NCBI RefSeq assembly: GCF_045679555.1
Contig: NC_092100.1
Location: 30,319,106-30,383,105, forward strand
DNA from: Salvelinus alpinus
Lineage: Eukaryota; Chordata; Actinopteri; Salmoniformes; Salmonidae
Length of the DNA stretch: 64,000 bases
Direction: 5' to 3'
Shown: positions 31,088 to 42,775 of the stretch, piece by piece
How the letters are laid out: each line of letters begins with the position of its first letter
Position numbering within the stretch: position 1 is the first letter of the stretch
Program-made: the position numbers and the translations under genes
Notes under the pieces: model-generated
What the model was told of the DNA's origin: nothing
Seen by the model: only the letters and a program-made list of their open reading frames with translations
The model's database searches: none

Positions 31088-31490
31088 AAGGGGCTTACTG
31101 CCATGCCTTTAGAGCGGTGGCAGTCTGCCTGCAATTACTGTCCACACTCTTCATGTTGTACAGCTGTTAGAGAGGGGAGATTCTGTCCAGTCTACTGAGG
31201 GGTTTACACAGTGAATGCACAGTATGAACACAGCCATAATGCTCTTTAAGTGGTCATGCAGCTTTCAATTTCATAGTTCCCTTCTGTTGGAACTATGAAA
31301 GGGGCTTACTGCCATGCCTTTAGAGGGGCTGCAGTCTGCCTGCAATTACTGTCCACTCAATGTCGTACAGCTGTTAGGGAGGGGAAATTCTGTCCAGTCT
31401 ACCAAGGGGCTTACACACTATGAACACAGCCATAATACTCTAAGTGGTCCTGCAGCTTTCAATTTCATAGTTCCCTTCTGTTTGAACAAT
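31088..31490 (+). repeat. Two-copy tandem duplication, 211-base period
   Basis: The unit starting AAGGGGCTTACTGCCATGCC at 31088 begins again at 31299. Both copies continue through CAGTCTGCCTGCAATTACTG and CAGCTTTCAATTTCATAGTT. They differ by many substitutions and small indels, so the duplication is old. Function unknown. Confidence 0.8.
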
Positions 31491-31499
31491 GAAAAGTTG

Positions 31500-32818
31500 C
31501 TCTCATCACGTTCGATTGATTCAGACTGTAGTAAGGTGCAGTTCCAAAATATCGGTATCAAAATAGTACAGTTACGTCAGTCATTAGCTCCTCTGCCATT
31601 TCATTTATTGCCCAGTGTGAAATTAGACGTAAACATTTAGCCACCGTGGTTTACCGCTCTCCTAAACCTCCTGGGATCTCCCACACAGTGAATACAGCTG
31701 AGAACTTCTTCACCTGTGGCGTCATCTCTCATTTATAGAAACGTAAACTGTGTAGAAAAAAACCATACATACTATTCTAAATAAAGGTCATAACAGGGGG
31801 TGTAATTTGAAGTTGTATCAGTCAAAGATGTGTATTTTAGAGCTTGGCTTTGAAATGCGAGTATGGGATGTCCTGGTTAGAAACCGAACAGTTTTATTTG
31901 CTGCAAGCCACAGCAGAACTTGATACTGTATACAGGACTTTCAGGATATACTGTAGGTCAGGCATCACTAATGGGTGAGCAGTCAGCACACTTTACTGTA
32001 GACCATTACATAAGTGACATGCAGCCAATCTGCCTAAGAGAAAAAAGTAAATTCCATGAGGTTTACGCTTCCTATACATATTCCAAGCTGTATCACATCC
32101 GGTCGTGATTCGGAGTCCCATAGGGCGGCGCACAACTGGCCGTCATTATAGGATTTTTTCTTAATTGACTTGCCTAGTTAAATAGAAAATATATTCCCAC
32201 TCAATTGGCTCTGATGAAGTCAATAGAGTAGAATGTTGGGTTACATAGGAAAAGGTTGTGGAAGTTTCTTTTTTTGTTGTTTCAGAGCTAAGCTGTTTGA
32301 ATTTACCATGTAGGATCATCCATTCTTAGTTATTTTATTTTATTTCTGAAACTAACAAACATGACACAACAGGTGGGATATGAGCATTTCTTCTTTGTCA
32401 GAAGAAAAGACAATTACTCAAATAGTGACATCGAGTGTGGCACCATTGAAGTTGTGTGAAGTTCGTGTTGCGGGCATCTGACCTCACAGCACAGGAAATC
32501 CTAACAAAGCAGAGAGGTCTCTTACTCGTCAGCCCCTCCTTTGACAAAATTCCACACTCCATCTCCCACATTCTTCCCTTGGGTAAAGTCTAGAAGTTTC
32601 CAAGCCCCTGACAGACAGACCTCAAGTTCCTGTGAGGACTACACGTCAGTCCTCATTCTCACTGTTGTCCTGTCTGCTCTTGTTTTTCCTCCCAGTTGAA
32701 TTACAATTCACACACATTTGCATCTTTGAGTCAGTGTTAGAGACAAGCCAAAGACCCACCTCACCCACAATAAAAGCTGTCTTTGGCTCACTACTATGTC
32801 TCCCACTCTCCCTGCAGT
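31500..32818. other. Intergenic with a SINE tail fragment
   Basis: The only recognised item is a degenerate salmonid SINE piece at about 32110-32180 (CATAGGGCGGCGCACAACTG, then ACTTGCCTAGTTAAAT). No exon or other repeat was recognised. Confidence 0.45.
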
Positions 32819-33211
32819 TGTCACAACCTGGCTCTTAGATGGTGACAAGCGAGGGAGTCCACGTAGGCAGTTAAGGAGTAACACAAATATTTAAATAACA
32901 AAGTATAAAACTACAAAGGCAAACAAACCTGTGAAGTGTGAAAGTAGGCATGTGAGGGGTGTAATGGAGAAGCATGGATGAAGGTAAAATGTGTGTCAGT
33001 GTTAAAGGGTGCACCTAATCAAAAAACATAATCAACCAGATAAAAACAAAATAGTGCTTGTGGAGAGAGCCAGGACTGGGCACCAGGAACTTTTCTCCTA
33101 GTTGATCCCAAACTCATGTGCAACTTGTTGCCTCAACTTAATCAGCACCACCTGTCCCTAATCTGCAAATGAAAACACAAACGAGGCAGGGAGAGTGAGG
33201 GGGGCATAACA
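32819..33211 (-). repeat. 3' LTR of the Gmr1-type element
   Basis: On the + strand it begins TGTCACAACCTGGCTC and ends GGGGCATAACA; on the element strand it therefore has TG...CA ends. It is preceded on the element strand by a purine tract (GGGAGGGGGG, the complement of 33212-33221), the expected plus-strand primer. Confidence 0.75.
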
Positions 33212-33507
33212 CCCCCCTCCCATAAACATCAGGGACTAACAAGGACCCGAAAAAAAAAAACACAAATACAACTGATTAAAAACTATAACTAATAAAGGTT
33301 CAGACAATTCTTTACAAACCATAAAAGGTAAGAGGCCCACCGGATGCCCATGACCCCATCCAACCACGGTACCTGGAAGCAACAATTTAAGAGAAAGAAA
33401 TGGAGACCGAGAGACAGGAGAGCAGAAGCCAGAGCAACAGGAAGGACAAGATAAACCCTGTACAGACCACCAACCGAAAACACACAACAAAGGCATCCGA
33501 AGATCTA

Positions 33508-34054
33508 TTAAATCGGTGCATGGGAAAGCACATCCACAACTTTTACATCCAAATGGAACGCCTGCAGGAACAAACACCAGTGCATAATCCTGCGATTTGG
33601 GGAAAGCATGGTGTGAGGAAAAAGGTTGTGGTCAGTGTAAACCACAATAGGGACCAGACCTGAACCCACATATACCTCAAAATACTGCAATGGCCAGATT
33701 ACGGCAAGGGCCTCCACCACAGCTATTTCTCCTGAAAGTTTATCAGTTGAATTATTCTAACAGGATGTTCAACACCTGCTTGAAGCGACACAGCACCTGC
33801 CTCCACATATAAGTGGAAAGGCTGTTCCAATCATGGGGCAGCCAACAGGGTCAGAGCTAAGAAGCAGTTTCACATTTTCTCAAGCACTGACAGCAGGAAG
33901 TCCAGATGAAATCAGCCCTCTTCAACAGATCAGTCAGGGGTGCTACAACCGTGGAGAAGATAACGCAAACCCCCGATAATACCCAACCATACCTAGGAAG
34001 CGTCGCAGCTCCTTCTTGGTGGTGGAAACAGATTGTGGCCAGTTTAGCACGCAC
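33508..34054 (-). pseudogene. RNase H and RT-tail remnants, Gmr1-type
   Basis: The fragment 33857-34054 includes VVAPLTDLLK, the usual RT/RNase H connection. The fragment 33508-33720 has the end of RNase H (ALAVIWPLQYFEVYVG, VVYTDHNLF) and stops shortly before the 3' LTR. The two pieces are in separate frames with stops between them. Confidence 0.65.
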
Positions 34055-34187
34055 CAGGAGAACACGACCCTGCCGAGGTAGGTCGCGGTTTCCTGGGCAA
34101 ACTCACATTTGGTTAAGTTCAGTGAGACAGGCCTCAGCCAAACAATCAGAGTCCGTATCTGCACCAGATGTCGATCCCAAAAGGTCA

Positions 34188-34710
34188 CTAAACAACCACA
34201 TCTAGATAAACAGCACAGCCTTCAAGGCCAGAGATCACCCTATTCATAAGACGCTGAAACATAGCAGGAGCGTTGCGTAGGCCAAAACTCATGACAGTAT
34301 AGGAGAAAAGACATGGAGTAATAAAAGCAAATATTTCACATGCTCTTGATGACAAAGGCATCTGCCAGTAACCATTCAGTAAATCAAACTTCCTGACAAA
34401 CCGGACAGTACCAACCTGGTCAACACAATCTTCCATCCATGGGAGTGGGTAACAGTCAGTTTGTCACACTATTAACCTTCCGGTAGTCAGTGCAAAATCT
34501 AAGAGAACCATCTGGCTTGTTCACCAAGAAACACGGGGAGGCCCACCTGGAGAATGGTACAGCGATATCATTAACAGGTATGTACTTCATCCGAGTCCAG
34601 GTGACGTAGGGTCTCCAATGACACACGATAAAAACATTGTTTAATGGGGACAGCATCCCCAATATCAATATCATGCCATGCCAAACGTATACGAGAAGGT
34701 GTGTCAGCAA
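34188..34710 (-). pseudogene. Reverse transcriptase remnant, Gmr1-type
   Basis: The piece at 34456-34710 carries VNKPDGSLRFCTDYRKVN, and 34188-34436 carries FDLLNGYWQMPLSSR and FGLRNAPAMFQRLMNRV, followed by AVYLDVVV where YLDD is expected. The thumb continues in 33943-34188 (FLGMVGYYRGF). These are Ty3/gypsy RT motifs. Frameshifts separate the pieces, and the second catalytic Asp position reads Val. Confidence 0.8.
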
Positions 34711-35106
34711 ACAGACTGAAAATCAGTTAACTCTGCTTGACAATTAGACAGGTGATCCATCAACTTACAACACAAAATACCATCAGGGCCTGGCACCCCC
34801 TCTTCACACTGCCACTATGTTAAGGTGGAGTGGCTGACCTCAGATCAACAGATTCCACCAAAAGAACAGGACTAACCACATCAGTTTTAGCACAGTTCTG
34901 ATTTAGCCAATTCAGAAGACAAACAAGCATAATAGGGCTTTAACAAATTGACATGGCAGAGATGATTCACCTTCCTGCGCTCAGGGGTAGCAATCAGTTA
35001 GATCGGACAATTGGCGAACCACAGTGTATGGGCTGCTGAATTTGGCCTGAAAAGGAGAAGTGACAATGGGCAGCAGGGCCAGAACCTGGTCCCCTGGACA
35101 AATTTG

Positions 35107-35836
35107 TCACGGCTCAGCTCGCCGGTCAAACAAACTTTTCATCCTCACCTGAGAGGATGAAATGGGCTGCCATTTCACAAGATACATACAACCTGTGTCA
35201 GAAAACACAAAAATGACAAATTTGGGGGAGGCCCAACCACCTTCCAATCCTCTAATACAGTAAGGGGACCACACAGCATGACCAAAAACAAGGTCATTAG
35301 GACTGAACCCAGTGCTTTGTGATAGTTCTTTAACAGAGAGTAGCAACCAGTGTAACCTCTCTTCCCAGTCACATGTGTACTGCACTGAATTAGAACGTAA
35401 CAGTGACTTCGAAGTCTGATGAAACGGCTCAAGGGCCACTTGACTCTGCGCATAAGCATTGGCCTGATTATGTTTATAAGCAATTGTAGCAAGACTGGTG
35501 CAAATATGTGAGAAGTTGGAACCCTGATCGCTCTGAATCTTAGGTATTCCAAAAATGTTGATTAACTGTGACAAAGCCTCCACAAGACTGTGATAATGTT
35601 GCGAAGTGGATAGGCTGCAGGATATATCGTAGCCTGACATCAGTTAACAGGTAGGTGCTACCAGCTTTAGAACGGGGTAAGGGTCCAACACAATCAATAA
35701 TCAAATGCTCAAGTGACTGGCCTGTAACAGGAGCAGGTTGTAGGAGGACTGGCCTTATCATTCGATTAGGCTTCCCAGTCAGCTGAGAAACATGGCATGT
35801 TTTGATGTGAGCGGAGAAGTCTTTAAACGATGCCAA
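35107..35836 (-). pseudogene. Integrase remnant, Gmr1-type
   Basis: The fragment at 35540-35836 holds HLIIDCVGPLPRSKAGSTYL, the first part of the integrase core with its Asp. The fragment at 35107-35640 continues with FGIPKIQSDQGSNF (second Asp) and NQANAYAQSQVALEPFHQT, where the third acidic residue is expected, then LLLSVKELSQSTGFSPNDLVFG. It lies upstream of RT on the element strand. Confidence 0.8.
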
Positions 35837-36071
35837 TGAAAATGACGCAAAATTCGAACATAGGTTTTACTAACCCCAGGTGACCAGAAATGTCATGAGA
35901 TGTTTTCAAAACTAGTTCTCAAAGCTTAGAAGGAACCACAATCTGAACAACTTTTGCTGTGAGGCATCCATTTCCTCACCAACTGACCTTGAATATAGTA
36001 CAGCACTCCTTACCGCAACCGGAAGTACTTGCTCAAATAAACCTTTAAGGTAGGATCAGAGGACTGCTCCA

Positions 36072-36380
36072 TCACAAGATCGCTACAGGAAATAGGCAAA
36101 GGTAAATATTTAATGGATTATCAAACTGTTCGGCTATGTGTTGTGTAAGTTCAGTTTTGACCGTAGTGTCAGCACGGCTCATACCACGAGTCACAGCACA
36201 TGCAGAGAACACCTCCGGGAATCTCTGTACGTTTTCATCGATAATCCCTACATGGGATGGGGTATGAGAAACCACCAGAGGAGATATATCACGCCAGACA
36301 CGACTGCCGGCTACGTTTTTACCCAAAATCACATGAACACCGTCAACGGGCAGAAAGGGACGCACCCCAAGGGAAACCAT
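36072..36380 (-). pseudogene. Protease-linker region of the Gmr1-type element
   Basis: The frame reads VDGVHVILGKNVAGSRVW. This resembles the stretch after the retropepsin domain of gypsy elements, in which phrases like ILGNDLAGG are common. The active-site DTG/DSG was not identified. Toward 36740-36790 (- strand) is a degenerate zinc knuckle (CNYCQGKGLWKNEC, with Trp in place of His). Confidence 0.45.
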
Positions 36381-38592
36381 AGAAGTTCAACTTTGTGCAA
36401 GGGTACAGACAATGTGTTCAAACCTAGCCCTTGAATAAGGACACTGGTTACTGTATTTGTCTCCAGAGAAAAAGGCAGAACAGACTCCAAAACAAACAAT
36501 TCAGAGGCACCAGTGTCTCACAGAATCTTTACTGGCACATTACTTCAATAGTGAAACATAACCGTCTGTGACCAACGGCGAATAACCAGTACAAAAAGGT
36601 TTGGACAATTTTTGAGCTTGCGCAAACAGGATTGACATGAGGAACAGGCACTGCTAACAGGTTTTAAATGTGTGCTGGCCAAGCTGCTGTCCTTTTTACC
36701 AAGGACAAGACATTCATTCTTCCAGAGGCCTTTACCTTGACAATAATTACAGATTTCACTTACATCATTCTGTCCACATGTACCACATTCGGATCTAGAT
36801 GGAAATGCGTCATTACCAGAACCAAAGGAATTTGCTGACTGAAATCCACTTGAACTGCTCCTCTGCCCCCAATCTCACATACGGGACCCTCCAAAACTGT
36901 CTTTGTGGGTCAGCATGTACTCATCTGCCAAAACAGCAGCTTCAGATGCAGTCCTTACTTTATGTTCATTTATATAGGTAGCAAGACAATATGAGAGATT
37001 CTTTAAATTGTTAAAGGACAACCAGGTTGCACAAATCTTCAAAACTAGTGACTTGACGCAGTACACTAACAATTGAATTGAGTTAACAAATCCTGTGAAA
37101 ACTCAACATGGGAATGTTTTTCACCATTCTTCAACGTTCTGAAACGCTGTCGATATGCTTCAGGGATCAACTCGTAAGCATGCAGGACAGCAGCTTTAAC
37201 CTTCACATAATCGTCACCATCTGTAGCACTAAGATGAGTAAGCCTCCTGAGCCCTACTGGTCAAAACACACTGTAGCGTCAAAGTACGGTCTGCTACACT
37301 TTCAATTAAGATTAAAAAAATAGATCCTGATCCTTTTCAGTAAATTTAGGAAACAGGAGATTACCAGCAACATCAAAAGGCTGAGAATGACCAAGGGAAG
37401 AACATCCCATTGGGGAGCTTGAGTAGACATTCTCAAAATAAAATTTACCTGAAAGCTTGCCTTCTGACAAGTTCTAACCGCTGATGTTGCAACAGTTTAG
37501 CTTGTTCCAATCCCGCTACAACCTTCCCAAATCAAGTCATTTTTGCTGTTTCAACCTTTCCAGATTTTTGTCATGATTTAGCTGCAATAAAACTCATTTT
37601 TCTGCTCAAACCAGTACTAGACACAATTGGTACATACAATACAGCTGGACTAGGTTCACTCAATTCTGCCTTCACTGTATCCTTCACTGTATCTCAAGGA
37701 TACTTCACTGTATCCTAGAGATGTTTGTCACTAATCTCAGCATGACAATACTCACTCAACTTCAAAAGCTTTTCCTTTGTAAACTGCATAAGTAACTCTT
37801 CAGAAGGAGCACGGACAAAATCCTCAATAGACGCCATAATGCTACTACCAACTGAACAGAGTAGTAGCCCAAACTTTTAACTGCCCTAATGAGCACAAAC
37901 TACAGAAGTACATAGCTGACTTAACAGTGCAAAAACAGGTGTATTACTTAAGTTCCCCCAAATCCTATTGTTAAACTTAACCCTAGTTGTCGGTGGCATT
38001 GTGGCGGGTATTGTTGCACTAGCACATGCTGGCACAAAGGAGGAACCAGCTCGCTGGTAACCTTGAGCCGCAGATGTGCTCCGGAGACAACTGCTCTGGC
38101 CACGATCATCACACAAAAACAACAAATGACGCACAACGTGCTCCCAGTGGGAATACACTGCTATACCTAACAGGGGGAAAGACCAAAGCTCTGGGCAATG
38201 ACTTATGGCTGCCTCAACTTCACTGTCATACATTGCAAAGACAACTCACCTCCACAATCCAATGACCCAACAGGGAACAGAAAAATGTCTAATGACAGTA
38301 CAGGAAGAGACTTCATGGTCTTCTTACCACTGATGCACCAAATAAAAACGTGTATTAAATAAACAAGTCATCAAACTAATACCTTAGAAGGCAATCTATA
38401 AAACAATTGGTGTGATTAAACACAACTGCAAAAAGGTCAACATGTAAGTCCCAATATACAATAGCGCATACAAATGGCCAAATAGCCATACAGGCTTCTG
38501 GGACAATACCAGAACTAAGCAAACCATAATACACACCAAAGAGTCACCAATTACCATACATACATGGGATAACATCAAAATAGCTTAAGAAG

Positions 38593-38610
38593 ATCCCGGA
38601 CGAGCCTCCA
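38593..38610 (-). other. Primer-binding site, tRNA-Pro-like
   Basis: Two bases inside the 5' LTR, the - strand reads TGGAGGCTCGTCCGGGAT. This is one base different from the classic tRNA-Pro primer site (TGGGGGCTCGTCCGGGAT). Position and sequence both fit a reverse transcription primer site. Confidence 0.65.
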
Positions 38611-38612
38611 TT

Positions 38613-38990
38613 TGTCAACCTGGCTCTTAGATGGCGACAAGGAAAGGAGTCCACACATTGGCAGTTAAGGAGTAACACAAATATTTAAATAACAAAGTAT
38701 AAAACTACAAAGGAAAACAAACCTGTGAAGTGTGAAAGTAGGCATGTGAGGGGTGTAATGGAGATGCATGGATGAAGGTAAAATGTGTGTCAATGTTAAA
38801 GGGTGCACCTAATCAAAAAACATAATCAACCAGGTCACAAAACAAAATGGTGCTTGTGGAGAGAGTGAAAGAGAGGCAGGACTGGGCACCAGGAACTTTT
38901 ATCTCCTAGTTGATCCCAAACCCATGTGCAACTTGTCACCTTAATGACCTAATCAGCTCCACCTGTTACCAATCAGCCCAGCCCAGCCCA
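38613..38990 (-). repeat. 5' LTR of the Gmr1-type element, outer end lost
   Basis: It matches 32819-33211 from TGTCAACCTGGCTC through CATGTGCAACTTGTC and then diverges after about 38975, where CAGCCCAGCCCAGC repeats begin. The terminal GCATAACA of the other LTR is not found, so the outer end is deleted or rearranged. Confidence 0.7.
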
Positions 38991-40163
38991 GCACAGCAGC
39001 CTGTCAGAATTCCCGTCAGACATCCCTCCTGCTGTTTATAGAATAACTTCCAGTTGTCCAATTAGTCTGGCAGAAAAGACAAAGAAAAAGGCATTTGAAG
39101 AGCATCAGATCTACAACATTGAAATGCATTGACAACATGCTCAGATAAACTTTATGAAGTATATATTAAAGTAAGAATGTATTCATAGAGATATTTTTAT
39201 TCATATCCCAGGGGCAGGAGTATTCATCTTCATCTGTTTACACTTACAGTAGGCTCTGCCTTTCTTTGAAGTTTCTTGAGACCCTATGTCGATCGTGAAA
39301 CTACACCAATTTAAATGATAACACAAGCATGCTTTTAGCTGAGGAATGTGATTGTCTGTGCTCATCCCTGCATGTGGCCATTGGCCACACCATGATGGGG
39401 TCAACAAGAAAAGACAAGGTCAAATCAGATGGTGTCTGCCTGGGAGTGGTCAGTACTCTGTGCTGACATTTTGGCTGAGGTCAACCGGCAGGGGTTGTCT
39501 TTTAAAATACCCGGGGCCACCTGATGCAAACGTTTGTTAAATCTGGCAGGTGTAGATTAGAGCCTTTGTCCCACCAACATTCTGGCAGCTCTGTGAGATC
39601 TGTTTCCTTTGTCGTGTTTGAACTGGTTGAATGTAGATCAAGGTCTTTATCACTCTCATGAGAACAGTGAGACCTTTGTGTACTGGAGAATATAATACTT
39701 TTAACCCAATTTGCCACCTCAGAGATCAATGTGCAAAGGAGCCAGAGAAAGGGAGAGGAGATGGTGACATCACCACAAAAAAACATAGTAGTTACATAAT
39801 CACAGAGGACAATGTGGCATATGCCATAAACTGATGACAGCAACAAGATAAAAGATAAGTTATTGGAAGTGAAGGTACAGCTGCTTTGTAAAAAGGAAGG
39901 CAAAGTTTAGAGGAACGACAGCATGTGGATGATGCCAAGTCTGTCAGCTCATTCTGAGTCATACTATCCAGTCATCCAATTAACCTCTAATATTTTATAC
40001 ACTTATCATTGATGCAGCACTTTGTCTGCTTATTTACATACATCATGTCCAGTAATTGACTATCATAGTGCTAGCTACACACAACACATGAAAACATTTT
40101 TGATAGGAACTACAATATTTCTCATGTTACCTGTGTACTGTACAATGTCACAGTTAATATATT
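38991..40163. other. Intergenic, nothing recognised
   Basis: Open frames such as 39502-39903 on the - strand show no domain. No known repeat or exon with convincing splice sites was recognised. Confidence 0.4.
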
Positions 40164-40273
40164 TTCTCCCTCACCCTTACAAAATAAAACACATAACAAA
40201 AATCTTGTGAAAAAAAATTGTTTTATTTTTTCCCTAGATTATTATTGTGCTTTTTGTAAGGGTGAGGGGAGAA
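40164..40273. repeat. Small inverted repeat, 21-22-base arms
   Basis: TTCTCCCTCACCCTTACAAAA at 40164-40184 pairs with TTTTGTAAGGGTGAGGGGAGAA (40252-40273) with a single-base bulge. The 67-base interior is A/T-rich. Probably a MITE relic. Confidence 0.6.
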
Positions 40274-41169
40274 TATTAAATGATGTTATCATAAAAATAT
40301 TTTAAAAAATATATATTGTTTTGCATCTGTTTACATGAATTTGTTCTTGCATTTCAAAATGATTTCTTGCCAATATTTTGTTTTGCTCTCAGTACTTTTG
40401 GGTTTATTTATTGCTTTCAATATCATTAATTTTGTTTGCAAGACTAAGAATCTTTTTATTGAATTCAGAAGTTTTGCTTGATATTAATGAATGGCACGAA
40501 AGTAACTCATTCACAAGAGGACTGCACCATATAATAACACTATTACTCTAATAAAGGTGTTTAAAGCGGCAATCCTTCATTGAAACATTAACAAAGTGTC
40601 TCCGAACCACAGTTTTGGTAAAAAGCTGAGGGATGGAGCTCGAGAAATGCAAACACTCTCAAATCCATAGACTATGCTATGGTTGCAAGGACTGCCCATC
40701 CATGCTATCAAAATGATAGTTTTAACAATGTTTTTAGGCTATACAGTGTTTGTTTACATTTACTTTTGCAAACATTGGAGTAAAACAAGCTTATATGTTT
40801 GGTTCTGATGGGGCACAACAGTTGAACTAAGCTCATAAGAGATTTATAGGTTATATTCTTCAAGAATCAATGGGTACATGTCATTATTTATAAGTCCAAA
40901 AATAGATGTAGCAACTAAGGATTGCCCCTTTAACAGACAGTGACCTTCATACAGCAGAACTACATCCAGTGGCCAGTTTATTAGGTACACTCATCTTGTA
41001 CCTGGTCAGACCCCCCTTTGCCTTCAGAACAGCCTGAATTCGTCGGGGGCATGGAAACGCTGCTCAATTGGTATCAAGGGACCTAACGTGTTTCAGGAAA
41101 ACATTCCCCACACCATTACACCATCGCCACCAGCCTGTACCGTTGACAACAGGCAGGATGGAGCCATTG

Positions 41170-41450
41170 ACAAATGTTATTTGTCACATGTGCCAAATAC
41201 AACACGTGTAGACCTTACTGTGAAATGCTTACTTACAAGCCATTAACCAACAATGTTTTAATGTTTTAACCAACAATGTTTTGCAGTTTTAAGAAAATAT
41301 TTACTAAATAAACTAAAGTAAAAAAACAAAACAAAAATGTAACACAATAACAATAATAATGAGGCTAAATACAGGGGGTACCGGTACCGAGTCAATGTGC
41401 GTGGGTACATGTTAGTCGAAGTCATTTGTAGATGTAGGTAGAGGTAAAGT
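41170..41450. repeat. Nested salmonid interspersed repeat
   Basis: It carries TTATTTGTCACATGTGCC, AATACAACACGTGTAGACC and GTGAAATGCTTACTTACAAG, the consensus phrases of an abundant salmonid repeat. Related tail units occur at 54223-54348. Confidence 0.6.
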
Positions 41451-41829
41451 GACAATGCATTGATAATATGCCATCAGCATGACGTAACAGGAACCGGGAT
41501 TAGTCGGATCAGGCAATGTTTTTCCACTCCTCAATTGTCCAGTGTTGGTGATCGAGTGCCCACTGGAGTCACTTCTCCTGTTTTTAGCTGGTGTGGTCGT
41601 CTGCTGCAATAGCCCATCCATGAAAAGGAGCAACAAGTTGTGTGTTCCGAGATGCCGTTCTGCACACCACTGTTGTACTGCATCATTATTTTCCTGTTTG
41701 TGGCCTGCCTGTTAGCTTGCACCATTCTTGACATTCTCCTTTGACCTCTCTCCTCAACAAGCTGTTTTCGCCCACAGGACTGCCGCTGACTGGATGTTTT
41801 TTGCTTTTCACACCATTTAAAAATATATA

Positions 41830-41994
41830 TATATTTAACACTTATTTTACCAGGTAAGTTGACTGAGAACACATTCTCATTTAGAGCAATGACCTGGGGA
41901 TTAGTTAGAGGGGAGAGGAAGGGGGATGAACTAGCCAATAGGAAGCTGGGGATGATTAGTTGGCCATGATGGAATGAGGGCCAGATTGGGAATT

Positions 41995-42025
<31 letters not shown>

Positions 42026-42030
42026 TTTAT
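41830..42030 (-). repeat. 5S-SINE 3' part, reversed
   Basis: The reverse complement contains GTGTCCTGGCTAAATTCCCA and CTTACCTGGTAAAATAAGTG, matching the 3' half of the 5S-derived SINE found complete at 58895-59330. The 5S-like head is absent. Confidence 0.7.
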
Positions 42031-42416
42031 GATAAGTGCCATGGGAAAAGTGCCATAAGTGCCATCGGTAAACCCTTGACACTGTCATGCATGAAAAGCC
42101 CAGGAGGACGTCCGTTTCTGAGATACTGTAACCGCCGCGCCTGGCACCAATGATCATACTTCGCTCAAAGTCGATTAGGTCAGTCGTTTGCCCATTCTAA
42201 TGTTCAATCAAACAGTAACTGAATGCCTCGATGCCTGTCTGCCTGCTTTATATCTGCCTGCATTAACCTGCCCCCAGAAAGTGTATGGTAACACTTTATT
42301 CTGTCCACTGTTCCGTAAATGTCCCGCAAAATCGTTCCCTTGTCACGCATTTGGGCTTTTTAGATGTGGTCACCCTGGTGGAATTCCACCGGTGGAAACA
42401 TTGCTACTGTGACATG

Positions 42417-42775
42417 TTAACACCATCTTTTCACATGTGAGGAGAATAACATATTTTAACCCCAAATGTGAATCTGCAATTTCACATATGAAAATGAGAT
42501 TTTCACATATGGCATTTTCTTGCATGTGAATCTGCAAATTTGATTTTCACGTGAACTTGCAATTCCACATGTACAACATTTGATTTTCACGTGAAACTGC
42601 AATTCACATTTTAGGTGAAAACATGTTGTTATCCTCACATGTGAATAGTTGGTGTTAACATGTGAACTCAAAGTAATACATGTGAAAATATGGTTTTAAA
42701 TGTGAAATTTAAGTTCAACATGTGAAAACTGCTTGAAAATGTGATTTTCATATGTGAAACTGCAAATGTGACATG
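42417..42775. repeat. Cluster of TTCACATGTGAA-type motifs
   Basis: About two dozen variants of CACATGTGAA, TTCACATATG and TTCACGTGAA on both strands are packed into 360 bases, separated by short linkers such as CTGCAATT. Because each motif is itself palindromic, the region can fold in many ways. No coding capacity was recognised. Confidence 0.7.

Larger units (their letters stand above)
32819..38990 (-). mobile_element. Gmr1-type Ty3/gypsy LTR retrotransposon, decayed
   Basis: Two direct repeats flank about 5.4 kb of interior with retroelement coding on the - strand. Reading 5' to 3' on that strand: the 5' LTR (38613-38990), a primer-binding site (38593-38610), a weak gag/zinc-knuckle area, a protease-like segment, integrase (35107-35836), reverse transcriptase (34188-34710), RNase H (about 33508-34054), polypurine tract, and the 3' LTR (32819-33211). 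Integrase before reverse transcriptase is the copia order, yet the RT sequence is of Ty3/gypsy type. That combination is the hallmark of the Gmr1 group first described from cod. All frames are interrupted, so it is not active. Confidence 0.8.
40966..42252. mobile_element. DNA transposon remnant with nested repeats
   Basis: The left part starts CCAGTGGCCAGTTTATTAGG and includes the ATCTTGTACCTGGTCAGACC block of a widespread fish DNA element. Its body resumes at about 41460-41800 and 42050-42250. The opposite terminus is missing. Two other repeats (41170-41450 and 41830-42030) are inserted in it. The - strand frame 41531-42157 is element-derived, not a host gene. Confidence 0.6.

Noticed and set aside
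39502-39903. A 133-codon - strand open frame
   Set aside because: No recognisable domain, no splice context, and ordinary length for chance in AT-rich DNA.
41531-42157. A 208-codon - strand open frame
   Set aside because: It crosses boundaries of a DNA transposon remnant and a reversed SINE, and has no domain.
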